Of a DNA stretch of 64,000 bases, positions 37,943 through 46,571 are shown piece by piece. The stretch is from Arthrobacter sp. NicSoilC5 (GTDB lineage: Bacteria > Actinomycetota > Actinomycetes > Actinomycetales > Micrococcaceae). The DNA lies in assembly GCF_019977395.1 (NCBI RefSeq), contig NZ_AP024660.1, forward strand, positions 1,612,001 to 1,676,000, in the 5' to 3' direction. The translations under genes and the position numbers were made by a program. A model generated the notes under the pieces. The model searched no databases and was not told the origin of the DNA. It saw only the letters and a list, made by a program, of their open reading frames with translations. The stretch's first letter is position 1. Each line of letters opens with the position of its first letter.

Positions 37943-39138
37943 GCCGCTTCATTTTGATCTCGCCCTCCAGCGATTGCGAACGGAAAGTTCGGGCGTCCGT
38001 AGCGCCCCTCAGCGGCTCATTGCAGTATTTTCAAGCCGCCTATCTCCCCGAATCCCCCGACGATATCCTGCGGCAGCAGGCGGGCGAACCTCCTGAGGTG
38101 CTGATTCTTGGCCCTGGCCTTCCGCAGGACGAAGCTCTCAAATTCGCCGCGGTGATGGACCTGCAGTACCCGGAAATCAGTATCGTCCTGGCAGCCGAGG
38201 ACGACGGCGAACTGGCCCTTAACGCGATGCGTTCCGGCATCCGTGACCTGATCCCCCCGTCAGCCGATATGGACCAGATCCGGGCACTGGTGGAACGGGC
38301 AAGCCTTGCCGCAGCTGGACGCCGGCGCGGTCTGGCCCCCAACACTGCCGAGCGTCCCGCCGCTGAAGGAGGGCGGGTTATCGCGGTCATGTCTCCCAAG
38401 GGCGGGGTAGGCAAGACAACGGTTGCAAGCAACCTGGCGATCGGATTGGGACAGATTTCACCGATGAGCGTGGTAATTGTCGACCTGGATCTCCAGTTCG
38501 GTGACATCGCAAGCGGCCTGATGCTCGAGCCTGAATTCACGATCACGGAAGCAGTGGTGGGTGCCGCGAGCCAGGACGCCATGGTGCTTAAGACATATCT
38601 GTCTCTGCACCCCAGCAACATTTACGTCCTGTGTGCGCCCCGCAATCCCATCGACATGGATCGGATATCCGGCGAAAATATCAGCCACCTGCTGCGCCAA
38701 TTGCGGGCCGAATTCCAGTATGTGGTGGTCGATACTGCACCCGGCCTGGGCGAGCACGTGCTGGCAACACTGGAGCAGGCCACGGATGCTGTTTGGGTTT
38801 GCGGCATGGATGTTCCCAGCATTCGTGGATTGCGGACTGGATTCCAAATCCTTTCGGAACTGGATCTCCTTCCAGATAACAGGCACGTTGTCCTCAACAT
38901 GGCCGATCGGCGGACAGGCCTTACGGTCCAGGACGTGGAGGCCACCATTGGCGCTCCAGTTGACGTCGTCTTACCCAAGTCCCGCGCCGTACCGTTCTCC
39001 ACGAACAAAGGAGTCCCCCTTCTCCAGGACGGAAGCCGGGATGGAGCGGCGAAAGGGCTGCGTCGGCTGGTGGAGCGTTTCAAACCCAACTGGGAAGCAC
39101 CACGCAAGAAGGTTCATAGAAGGGCGGTAGTGCAGTGA
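37939..39138 (+). CDS. cpaE: CpaE/TadZ-like pilus localisation ATPase (Tad locus 1)
   Basis: This 399-residue protein has an N-terminal receiver-like domain (about 1-120) without the phosphoacceptor Asp (LILGPGLPQDE) and a MinD/ParA-type ATPase with the deviant Walker A PKGGVGKTT at 153-161, then VDLDLQFGD. TadZ/CpaE proteins mark the site of pilus assembly. It overlaps cpaB and cpaF by 4 nt each. The second locus has a close paralogue with much stronger G/C third-position bias. Confidence 0.88.
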   Translation: MSRFILISPSSDCERKVRASVAPLSGSLQYFQAAYLPESPDDILRQQAGEPPEVLILGPGLPQDEALKFAAVMDLQYPEISIVLAAEDDGELALNAMRSGIRDLIPPSADMDQIRALVERASLAAAGRRRGLAPNTAERPAAEGGRVIAVMSPKGGVGKTTVASNLAIGLGQISPMSVVIVDLDLQFGDIASGLMLEPEFTITEAVVGAASQDAMVLKTYLSLHPSNIYVLCAPRNPIDMDRISGENISHLLRQLRAEFQYVVVDTAPGLGEHVLATLEQATDAVWVCGMDVPSIRGLRTGFQILSELDLLPDNRHVVLNMADRRTGLTVQDVEATIGAPVDVVLPKSRAVPFSTNKGVPLLQDGSRDGAAKGLRRLVERFKPNWEAPRKKVHRRAVVQ

Positions 39139-40580
39139 GTCTCTCAAACCGTTTTGCCAAGATGCGTGGCGAATCCGATCCCGGTGCTGTCGCAATGCCC
39201 CCATCTGCCGCCTCCACTCTGGGCGCTATCCAGCAGGCGCAGGCAGCAGAGCAAGCCCAAGCCCCGGTGACAGTGGAAGTTACCGGGGGGATTGCGAGCG
39301 AAGCGCTTACAGGTCTTAAGGAGCGTGCGAGCCAGGCACTGTACGAAAGGCTTGGCTCCCGGATCACTGACTCATCCCTGGAGGAGGCGGAACTCCATCA
39401 GTTTGTGAAGGATGAGTTGAAGGCAGTCGTCGATGAAGAACAGGTCCCGTTGTCACAGGGTGAGCGACAGCGACTCACGCGGGAGATCATCGACGACGTT
39501 CTAGGGCACGGGCCGCTGCAGCGGTACCTTGATGACCCGTCAGTCACTGAAATTATGGTTAACAGGGCGGACCAGATTTATGTGGAGCGGAACGGCCACC
39601 TGTTCCTCACTGACACTAAGTTCAGCAATGAGGAGGCGCTGCGGAGGGTCATCGAACGGATCGTCACCCGGATTGGTCGGCGGATCGACGAATCCTCCCC
39701 GCTTGTGGATGCCCGCTTGGCTGATGGATCGCGCGTAAACGCCATCATTCCCCCGTTGGCCGTCAACGGCGCGTCTCTGACTATTCGAAAGTTCGGGCGG
39801 GAGGCGTTGACGGTACAAAAACTGATCAGCTTCGGAAGCCTGTCCCCGGAGATGGCCGAACTGCTCCAGGCCTGTGTCCTGGCCCGGATGAACATCATCG
39901 TCTCCGGCGGTACCGGCACCGGTAAAACGACAATGCTGAATGTCCTTTCGTCTTTTATCCCTGCCACGGACCGCATTGTGACCATTGAGGATGCGGTGGA
40001 ACTGCAACTCCAGCAGGACCACGTGGTCAGGCTTGAAAGCCGGCCGGCAAACATTGAGGGCAAAGGTGAAGTGTCCATCCGTGACCTGGTCCGCAACTCC
40101 CTCCGCATGAGGCCGGACCGGATCGTGGTTGGTGAGGTCCGCGGGGGCGAATCTTTGGACATGCTGCAAGCGATGAACACCGGTCACGACGGTTCAATCT
40201 CGACCGTGCACGCTAACTCACCACGGGATGCGGTGGCCCGGCTGGAAACCCTCGTCCTGATGGCGGGTATGGACTTGCCCCTCCGGGCGATCCGGGAGCA
40301 GATCGCATCAGCGGTCAACCTGATCGTGCATATCTCCCGGCTTCGCGACGGTACTCGCCGAGTTACTCACATAACTGAGGTGCAGGGCATGGAAGGCGAC
40401 ATCGTCACGCTTCAAGATGCTTTCGTCTTCGACTACTCTGCGGGCATTGACGCGAACGGCCGATTCCTTGGGAAACCTGTACCCACTGGAGTCCGGCCCC
40501 GCTTCACTGACAGATTCGAGGAACTGGGAATCAAGATCTCACCTGCCGTTTTTGGCGCACAAGTGCCAAGGAGTCGATAG
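39135..40580 (+). CDS. cpaF: Tad secretion ATPase CpaF/TadA (Tad locus 1)
   Basis: This 481-residue hexameric motor powers Flp pilus extension and probably retraction. The N-terminal domain has YGPLQ-like HGPLQRYLDDPSVTEIMVN, then Walker A GGTGTGKT (258-265), the Asp box and Walker B-like RPDRIVVGEVRGGE, and the His-box GHDGSISTVHANSPRDA. It starts at a GTG overlapping cpaE. The last codon is directly followed by the tadB ATG. The first 45 residues are a variable Ala/Gln-rich lead. Confidence 0.92.
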   Translation: MSLSNRFAKMRGESDPGAVAMPPSAASTLGAIQQAQAAEQAQAPVTVEVTGGIASEALTGLKERASQALYERLGSRITDSSLEEAELHQFVKDELKAVVDEEQVPLSQGERQRLTREIIDDVLGHGPLQRYLDDPSVTEIMVNRADQIYVERNGHLFLTDTKFSNEEALRRVIERIVTRIGRRIDESSPLVDARLADGSRVNAIIPPLAVNGASLTIRKFGREALTVQKLISFGSLSPEMAELLQACVLARMNIIVSGGTGTGKTTMLNVLSSFIPATDRIVTIEDAVELQLQQDHVVRLESRPANIEGKGEVSIRDLVRNSLRMRPDRIVVGEVRGGESLDMLQAMNTGHDGSISTVHANSPRDAVARLETLVLMAGMDLPLRAIREQIASAVNLIVHISRLRDGTRRVTHITEVQGMEGDIVTLQDAFVFDYSAGIDANGRFLGKPVPTGVRPRFTDRFEELGIKISPAVFGAQVPRSR

Positions 40581-41534
40581 ATGGAAATTCCAGAAGCCCC
40601 GGTCACAGTCTTGATCGCGGGAGTGCTGCTTATCTTCACCTCGATCGTTGTCACCTTCGTCGTCGTACTGAAACCCCGGAACGCGATCCCGCTATCACGC
40701 CGGCGTCCGGATGTGCCCGCAAGTACTTCCAGGCTGACACTCCTCACCGAAACGGCAGTCGGTGCCATCAACAAGCGTATGAAGGGGAGAAACGACTTCC
40801 TGGTCAACCGCGACAAACTGGAACGGGCTGGACTGAAGACCCAGCCGGCCGACTTCCTGCTCATGATGGGCGCTGGCGCCCTGGCCGGCAGCGTATTCGG
40901 TTTTCTGCTTGGGGGGCTCTTCTTCGCAATCATTTTGTTCGCAGTTGTTCCCGCCGGAATGCTCGCCTATCTTTCGGTACTCACCTCAAGGCGCAAGAGC
41001 AAGTTCGACGAGCAACTGCCAGACACCTTGCAAATGCTGACGGGAAGCATGCGGGCCGGCCACTCCCTTCTACGGGCTATTGATGCGTCAGCACGGGAAA
41101 GCGATGCCCCTATGTCGGAAGAACTGAGCAGGATCGTCAACGAGACTCGGATCGGTCGTGATCTTGGGGAATCCATGACGGAAGTGTCCACCCGTACCGG
41201 CAGTGAAGACTTTGGGTGGATCTCACAAGCCATCGAAATCCACCGCGAGGTAGGCGGAGACCTGGCGGAAGTGCTTGACCATGTCGGGGAAACTATCCGC
41301 GATCGCAACCAGATACGCCGACAGGTCAAGGCCCTAAGCGCCGAAGGAAAGATGTCGGCTGCCGTTCTCATGGGATTGCCAGTGGTCTTGTTCTTCGCGT
41401 TGATCCTGATCAACGGTCAATACGCAAAGACGTTTACGAGCACAGTCCCAGGGTTCCTGATGCTGGGCGCTGCAGCCGTAATGCTCACTGCCGGTGGCTT
41501 CTGGCTCAGCCGGCTGATCAAGCCAAAGTATTAG
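40581..41534 (+). CDS. tadB: Tad platform protein TadB (locus 1)
   Basis: This 317-residue inner-membrane protein has a T2SSF (GspF-like) domain: N-terminal TM, a TM pair near 95-135, the cytoplasmic helical domain with LPDTLQMLTGSMRAGHSLLRAI (the conserved L.aGhSl motif) and EIHREVGGDLAEVLD, then two C-terminal TMs. With TadC it forms the platform turned by CpaF. It begins without any gap after cpaF. Confidence 0.9.
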   Translation: MEIPEAPVTVLIAGVLLIFTSIVVTFVVVLKPRNAIPLSRRRPDVPASTSRLTLLTETAVGAINKRMKGRNDFLVNRDKLERAGLKTQPADFLLMMGAGALAGSVFGFLLGGLFFAIILFAVVPAGMLAYLSVLTSRRKSKFDEQLPDTLQMLTGSMRAGHSLLRAIDASARESDAPMSEELSRIVNETRIGRDLGESMTEVSTRTGSEDFGWISQAIEIHREVGGDLAEVLDHVGETIRDRNQIRRQVKALSAEGKMSAAVLMGLPVVLFFALILINGQYAKTFTSTVPGFLMLGAAAVMLTAGGFWLSRLIKPKY

Positions 41535-41543
41535 GAGAGCGAC

Positions 41544-42416
41544 ATGTCACCTATTGCACTCGGGGCCATACTTGCCATCATTCTGCCCGTGTCCTATCTG
41601 GTTTGGTCTGTAGCCGCTACGGACAGGGTTGCGATCCGGAACATACAGGCCAATCTGGGGCAGCGTGCCAGGAACGCTGCCCCACAAACCCTGTCACTGG
41701 AATTCAGCGCCTTCACCCGCAAAGTCACGCCGGTCCGCTATGTAACCTGGCTGGACAAACAGCTCGCTGCCCTGGGGCGCCCCAAAGAGTGGCCCCTCGA
41801 ACGCCTACTGGCCGTAAAACCGCTGCTGGCCCTCGGAGCCGGACTCCTCGGCCTGTTCTACTTCTTTGCCTCGCCGGAGCCGTCTCGCTTCGCGATCCTC
41901 CTTGCCGCTACTGCGTTTGGCTACTTCGCTCCGGACCTGCTGATACGCACTAATGCTGAGAAGCGGAGAGACAAAATCCGGCAGGAGCTGCCGAACACAC
42001 TTGACCAGATGCTGATCTCCGTTCAAGCGGGCCTCGGATTTGAGGCTGCGATGGCCCGTACGGCTCAAAATGGGGACGGCCCCCTCGCGGACGAAATGAC
42101 GCGCACCCTGCAGGACATGCAGGTGGGGCGTTCCAGGAAGGAAGCCTACCTGGCTATGTCGGATCGTGTTGATGTTCCCGACCTGCGCTCATTCCTACGT
42201 GCCATTGTGCAGGCGGATGCGTACGGAATCGCCATCGCAAAAGTGCTGAAGGTTCAAGCCCACGAAATGCGGATGAAGCGCCGCCAGCGGGCCGAAGAAC
42301 ACGCAATGAAGATCCCCGTGAAGATCCTCTTCCCGCTCATCTTCTTCATCTTCCCGACCCTCTTCATCATCCTTTTGGGGCCGGCAGTCATGAACATCAT
42401 CGCTGCATTCTCCTAG
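41544..42416 (+). CDS. tadC: Tad platform protein TadC (locus 1)
   Basis: This 290-residue second T2SSF-domain protein has an N-terminal TM, a TM pair near 90-135, the cytoplasmic core LPNTLDQMLISVQAGLGFEAAM, the RTLQDMQVGRSRKEAY segment and KRRQRAEEHAMKIPVKILFPLIFFIFPTLFI at the C-terminus, a TadC hallmark. It lies 9 nt after tadB and is preceded by AGGAGAGCGAC. A third pilin gene follows 8 nt after it. Confidence 0.9.
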   Translation: MSPIALGAILAIILPVSYLVWSVAATDRVAIRNIQANLGQRARNAAPQTLSLEFSAFTRKVTPVRYVTWLDKQLAALGRPKEWPLERLLAVKPLLALGAGLLGLFYFFASPEPSRFAILLAATAFGYFAPDLLIRTNAEKRRDKIRQELPNTLDQMLISVQAGLGFEAAMARTAQNGDGPLADEMTRTLQDMQVGRSRKEAYLAMSDRVDVPDLRSFLRAIVQADAYGIAIAKVLKVQAHEMRMKRRQRAEEHAMKIPVKILFPLIFFIFPTLFIILLGPAVMNIIAAFS

Positions 42417-42424
42417 GAGGAGAT

Positions 42425-42637
42425 ATGAAGAACCTGGTCACAACCTTGTCCCTGGCCCGAAGCATCACACAGCGGCTTAGGAGTGAAGAAGACGGGGCCA
42501 CCGCAACTGAATATGCGATCACAGTAGGTTTCATTGCCATCGTGATTGTGGCTGGTGTGGGCCTATTTGGAATCTCGCTCAACGGCTACTTTGGCAACCT
42601 CACCGCCGGGATCAAGACGGCGCTGGGTATTCCCTAA
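42425..42637 (+). CDS. flp: Flp-family pilin at the end of Tad locus 1
   Basis: This 70-residue prepilin has a leader ending in EEDG, then ATATEYAITVGFIAIVIVAGVG with Glu at +5. It is diverged from copies a and b (C-terminus TAGIKTALGIP). It starts 8 nt after tadC behind AGGAGGAGAT, which is the strongest ribosome-binding site of the locus and suggests high expression. A strong terminator follows. A pilin at the distal end of the operon is an uncommon position. Confidence 0.9.
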   Translation: MKNLVTTLSLARSITQRLRSEEDGATATEYAITVGFIAIVIVAGVGLFGISLNGYFGNLTAGIKTALGIP

Positions 42638-42677
42638 CAGAAGCGCCCAGCGCCGCGACCTAAGGCGCCCAATGACC

Positions 42678-42710
42678 GGACCCCCTCGGCACCCAGAACC
42701 GAGGGGGTCC
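42678..42710 (+). terminator. Rho-independent terminator after Tad locus 1
   Basis: GGACCCCCTCGG (42678-42689) and CCGAGGGGGTCC (42699-42710) form a perfect 12-bp stem with a 9-nt loop, followed by TTTTGTGTGTT. It separates the two Tad operons. Confidence 0.93.
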
Positions 42711-42741
42711 TTTTGTGTGTTCAGCCCTGGCAGGGATCCAT

Positions 42742-42776
42742 CAAAAGCACAGGACAGACCCAGCAAAAGCGCAGGA
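42742..42776. promoter_or_regulatory. 13-bp direct repeats upstream of Tad locus 2
   Basis: CAAAAGCACAGGA (42742) and CAAAAGCGCAGGA (42764) differ at one base and are 22 bp apart, about two helical turns. They lie between the locus 1 terminator and the first pilin of locus 2 and may be a regulator-binding pair. Confidence 0.4.
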
Positions 42777-42903
42777 AAAGTACACGGCGTAAAGGCTTTG
42801 CGCAGGATGGTGCAAGATCAGGTCAAGAGTGCGAATCACGTTGCTAATTTCGATGCAGTGCTGGTGCTGGGCCAGCCAATCCGTCTCGCACAGGAGTACA
42901 GAA

Positions 42904-43110
42904 ATGCTTTCTCTCTACACCAACCTCATGATCCGTCTTCGCAGCGAAAAGGGAGCCACCGCCGTTGAATACGGCATCATGGTCGCCCTCATCGCGGTCG
43001 TCATCATCGTCGCAGTCAGCACCCTCGGCGGGCAGCTCGGCACGATGTTCACAAACGTCTCCACTGATGTTGCTCACCCGTCAACTACCGCCATTCCGAC
43101 AAGCCGGTAA
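42904..43110 (+). CDS. flp: Flp-family pilin (Tad locus 2)
   Basis: This 68-residue prepilin has a leader ending in SEKG, then ATAVEYGIMVALIAVVIIVAVS with Glu at +5 and a longer polar tail (HPSTTAIPTSR) than the locus 1 pilins. The ATG at 42904 is chosen because AGGAG lies 7 nt upstream; the longer frame from 42829 has no ribosome-binding site. It is the only pilin of locus 2. Processing must use the peptidase of locus 1 or one encoded elsewhere. Confidence 0.91.
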   Translation: MLSLYTNLMIRLRSEKGATAVEYGIMVALIAVVIIVAVSTLGGQLGTMFTNVSTDVAHPSTTAIPTSR

Positions 43111-43199
43111 CAGCAACTCCCACCCGTCGTTCCGGACCCATATCGAAACGGCGGCCTCTGCAAAGCAGAACCCAGGCAATCCAAGAGGAGGTGCATCAG

Positions 43200-43574
43200 G
43201 TGAAACGTGATTCGGAGCGCGGGGCAGCCGCCGTCGAATTCGCTATCCTGCTGCCCCTCCTCTTGATGCTTGTGCTGGGCACGATCGAGTTCGGGCGTGC
43301 CTACAACGCCCAGATCACGCTCACGAATGCGGCCCGTGACGGCGTCCGCGTGATGGCCATCAACAACGACGCAGCCGCCGCCAAGACTGCAGCCCAGAAC
43401 GCAGCGGCCTCGGTCAGCAGCACTATCCCCGCCTCGGACATCACGCTCAGCACGGCCACGTGCAGCACGGGGAATCAGGTAACCCTAACCATCAACTACA
43501 CGCTGTCCACCATCACAGGTATCGCCGGTCCCTTCCCAATGACAGGCAAGGGAGTAATGCTGTGCGGCGGCTAG
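43200..43574 (+). CDS. tadE: TadE-like minor pseudopilin (Tad locus 2)
   Basis: This 124-residue protein has the cleavage motif ERG/AAAVEFAILLPLL with Glu at +5, one hydrophobic helix, the IEFGRAYNAQ segment, and a terminal Cys pair (TATCSTG...MLCGG) as in the locus 1 copy. The GTG at 43200 follows GAGGAGGT with 7-nt spacing. It overlaps the next gene by 13 nt, the same as in locus 1. Confidence 0.85.
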   Translation: MKRDSERGAAAVEFAILLPLLLMLVLGTIEFGRAYNAQITLTNAARDGVRVMAINNDAAAAKTAAQNAAASVSSTIPASDITLSTATCSTGNQVTLTINYTLSTITGIAGPFPMTGKGVMLCGG

Positions 43575-44602
43575 GCAGGAACCTGCACGGGGAGCGCGGC
43601 GCCATCAGCGTTATTGTCGCGATCCTCCTGGTAACCCTTCTCGGGTTCGTGGCCATTGCCGTGGACGTCGGAGCCATCTATTCAGAACGTGCACAGCTGC
43701 AAAACGGTGCCGATGCTTCTGCAATTGCACTGGCACAAAAGTGCGCGAGGAACAGTGCCGATACGACATTGTGTTCAACGACGTCGACGCTTGCCGCAAG
43801 CCTTGCAAACCAGAATGCCTTGGACGGCATGAGCAACGTGAGCGACATCCAGCTGGATACAACGGCGAGGACCGTTTCGGTCATAACAACTGCCAAGGAG
43901 AATGGAGCACCGGACAACTCGGTCTCCCTTTTCTTCGCCGGAGTCCTTGGTATCCCTTCGAAAGAGGTTGGCGCCAAAGCCTCGGCCGTATGGGGCAGCC
44001 CAAAGGCGGGTCGCACGGCTTTTCCCTTGGCTTTCTCAATCTGCCAGGTCAAGGACAACATCGATGGAGCGCTGCAGCTTTTGCAGGACCACGGCCAGAA
44101 TGCCAATGCCTCGTGCAATTACGGACCCTCCGGAGCGGCGGTGTCCGGCGGCTACGGGTGGCTGGTCCAAGACGCCGGAAAGTGCGGCGGCACGATTGAC
44201 CTGGCCGTGAGCGAGGGCGGCAGCGACCCGGGCAACAACGCTCCCGGCAACTGCGATGCCACCTTGAACGGCTGGGGAAAGGACATCGCGGCCGGCAAGA
44301 AGGTTATCGTGCTGCTCCCGGTCTTCGACAAAATTACCGGTACTGGCTCCGGAGCCGTGTACAGCTTGGTTTCCTTTGCAGCCTTCGACGTCACGGGCTG
44401 GAAGTTCAGCGGCGGCACAGGCCTCCCTTATGAATTTCAAAGCACCAAGTCCACAACAACCGGACTCACCACGGCTACCCAATGCACCGGAAACTGCCGC
44501 GGCATCATCGGCAAGTTCGTCACCTACGTCTCACTTGCCGACGGGTACACCCTTGGCCCCGTGGACCTTTACGGCGCCACAATCGTCCGCCCTACCCTCT
44601 AG
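43562..44602 (+). CDS. TadG-like pilus-assembly protein (Tad locus 2)
   Basis: This 346-residue protein starts VRRLGRNLHGERGAISVIVAIL, with a single N-terminal hydrophobic segment, then AVDVGAIYSERAQLQNGADASAIALAQ, the TadE/TadG-like signature. The outer domain has Cys residues at positions like those of the locus 1 paralogue and ends with a similar beta-rich strand pattern. The +5 Glu is missing, so it may not be processed. The GTG start lies 13 nt before the tadE stop. Confidence 0.78.
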   Translation: MRRLGRNLHGERGAISVIVAILLVTLLGFVAIAVDVGAIYSERAQLQNGADASAIALAQKCARNSADTTLCSTTSTLAASLANQNALDGMSNVSDIQLDTTARTVSVITTAKENGAPDNSVSLFFAGVLGIPSKEVGAKASAVWGSPKAGRTAFPLAFSICQVKDNIDGALQLLQDHGQNANASCNYGPSGAAVSGGYGWLVQDAGKCGGTIDLAVSEGGSDPGNNAPGNCDATLNGWGKDIAAGKKVIVLLPVFDKITGTGSGAVYSLVSFAAFDVTGWKFSGGTGLPYEFQSTKSTTTGLTTATQCTGNCRGIIGKFVTYVSLADGYTLGPVDLYGATIVRPTL

Positions 44603-44625
44603 CGCTACCCCCTTCAGGAGAAAAA

Positions 44626-45381
44626 GTGAAGTCTCGCATGCTCGCCGGCACGGCCGCAGTAGCCCTGGCGCTTGTGGGAGCCATCCTCATCATCTTCTAC
44701 GCGAACGGCGCCGACGCACGGGCCATGGCCAGCACCAACCCCAAGAAAGTGCTGGTTGTTCAAAAAGCGATCCCGGCCGGAACGCCGGTGAATGACATGG
44801 CGGCCTCGCTCGTCATTGAGGACGTGCCCGCAGCCGGTGTAGCCGCCACAGCACTCACGTCCTTGGATGGTAAGGGCGGGACTGTCGCCGGCGTAGCCCT
44901 GGTCCCCGGCGAGCAGCTGCTCGCCGAACGCCTCGTCGCACCCGCAGATGCCAAGAACACCGGTGCCGTCAAGATCCCCGCTGGCTTGCAAGAAGTGACC
45001 TTTGAGCTTGAGCCCAAGCGCGTAGTGGGCGGGCGCCTCGAGGCTGGAGACCACGTCGGTATTGCCCTTAACTTCTCAGCCGGAGCGGATAAGACCAAAG
45101 CAGGTGATCCCACTACCCAGCTCACCGTCCGCAAAGCACTGGTGACCGCCGTGCAACGGGCGCCTCAGGCAACCCCAACCGCTAAGCCCACTGACGGAAC
45201 TAATCCCCAAGACACCACCCTCCCCCAAGGCTCACTCATGGTCACCGTCGCCGTCAGCGACGTCGACGCCAGCAAGATCATCTTCACCTCGATCAACGGC
45301 GAGCTCTGGCTGACGAAGGAGCCACTGGACGCAGCAGACAGCGGCCCCGCAATGGCCAGGAAGGACACGGTGTACAAGTGA
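44626..45381 (+). CDS. cpaB: Flp pilus assembly protein CpaB/RcpC (Tad locus 2)
   Basis: This 251-residue paralogue of the locus 1 CpaB has a TM at about 6-26, the SAF-like start VLVVQKAIPAGTPVNDM, and the RcpC segment IPAGLQEVTFELEPKRVVGGRLEAGDHVG. The GTG at 44626 follows AGGAG with 5-nt spacing; longer frames run back into the upstream gene. It overlaps cpaE by 4 nt, as in locus 1. Confidence 0.87.
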   Translation: MKSRMLAGTAAVALALVGAILIIFYANGADARAMASTNPKKVLVVQKAIPAGTPVNDMAASLVIEDVPAAGVAATALTSLDGKGGTVAGVALVPGEQLLAERLVAPADAKNTGAVKIPAGLQEVTFELEPKRVVGGRLEAGDHVGIALNFSAGADKTKAGDPTTQLTVRKALVTAVQRAPQATPTAKPTDGTNPQDTTLPQGSLMVTVAVSDVDASKIIFTSINGELWLTKEPLDAADSGPAMARKDTVYK

Positions 45382-46571
45382 GCCGCTTCGTCCTCCTCTC
45401 CCCCAGCACCGAGTTCGACCAGAAGCTACGCGCCGCCGTCGCCAACGGCCTCCGCGGAACCGTCCAGACCATCGCGAGTGACATCCTTCCCGCAGGCCCG
45501 GCGGAACTGTTCGCCCTCCTCAACCAGGAGCAGCCGGAAGTCCTGATCATCGGCCCCGACGTCCCGTATGAAGAGGCACTAAGGTTCGCCAAGGTCTTCG
45601 ATGTCCAGCTCCCCGGCCTGAGCCTGGTCCTGGTCAGCGATGTGGACCCTGACTACCTCCTCTACGCCATGCGCGCGGGCATCCGCGACATCCTCAGCCC
45701 GCAGGCCGACGCCGCGGAAATCAGGGTGCTGCTGGAGCGCGCCTGCCAGTCCTTCGCCACCCGCCACCGCGGCCCGGAGACCCAGCAGGCAGAGAACGGC
45801 AGCGGCCTGGTCATCGGTGTCTTCTCCCCCAAGGGCGGCGTGGGCAAGACCACGCTGGCCACCAACATCGCCATCGGCCTGGGCCAGATCGCGCCCATGA
45901 GCGTGGTCATCGTGGACCTGGACCTGCAGTTCGGGGACGTCGCCTCCGGCCTGTACCTCAACCCACAGCACACCGTCACGGATGCCGTCACCCCCGCCGC
46001 CGCCCAGGACTCCCTGGTTTTGAAGGCCTTCCTCACGGTCCACCCGGCCGGCATCTACGCGCTCTGCGCCCCGCCCAACCCCGTGGACGCGGACCACATC
46101 ACCCCGGAACAAATCGGCCACCTGCTGGAACAGCTGGCCCACGAGTTCCAGTACGTGGTCATCGACACCGCCCCCGGCATGCCGGAAATCGGCCTCGCCG
46201 CCATGGAACAGTGCACCGACGTGGTCTGGGTCAGCGCCATGGACATCCCCAGCCTGCGCGGCCTCCGCTCCGGCCTGGAAGTCCTCCGCCAGCTGGACAT
46301 CATGCCCGAATCCCGCCACGTGGTCCTCAACATGGCCGACGCCAAATCCGGCCTGAACGTCCGCGACGTCGAGTCCACCATCGGCGCGCCCGTCGACGTC
46401 AGCGTCCCCCGCTCCCGCGCCGTGGCCCTGTCCACCAACCGCGGCATCCCCATCCTCCAGGAATCCAAGAAGGACCCCGCCGTGAAGAGCCTCCGCCAGT
46501 TGGTGGAGCGCTTCAACCCGGCATGGCGCACGCAGGCCCAGCGGAAACTTCACCGAAGGGTGGTCATCTGA
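45378..46571 (+). CDS. cpaE: CpaE/TadZ-like pilus localisation ATPase (Tad locus 2)
   Basis: This 397-residue protein has a receiver-like N-terminal domain (VLIIGPDVPYEE; the Asp at position 61 is shifted relative to a true receiver) and a MinD-like ATPase with Walker A PKGGVGKTT at 151-159 and VDLDLQFGD. It matches the locus 1 CpaE closely from residue 145 onward. Third codon positions are almost all G or C, unlike the locus 1 copy. The stop shares one base with the cpaF start (TGATG). Confidence 0.88.
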   Translation: MSRFVLLSPSTEFDQKLRAAVANGLRGTVQTIASDILPAGPAELFALLNQEQPEVLIIGPDVPYEEALRFAKVFDVQLPGLSLVLVSDVDPDYLLYAMRAGIRDILSPQADAAEIRVLLERACQSFATRHRGPETQQAENGSGLVIGVFSPKGGVGKTTLATNIAIGLGQIAPMSVVIVDLDLQFGDVASGLYLNPQHTVTDAVTPAAAQDSLVLKAFLTVHPAGIYALCAPPNPVDADHITPEQIGHLLEQLAHEFQYVVIDTAPGMPEIGLAAMEQCTDVVWVSAMDIPSLRGLRSGLEVLRQLDIMPESRHVVLNMADAKSGLNVRDVESTIGAPVDVSVPRSRAVALSTNRGIPILQESKKDPAVKSLRQLVERFNPAWRTQAQRKLHRRVVI

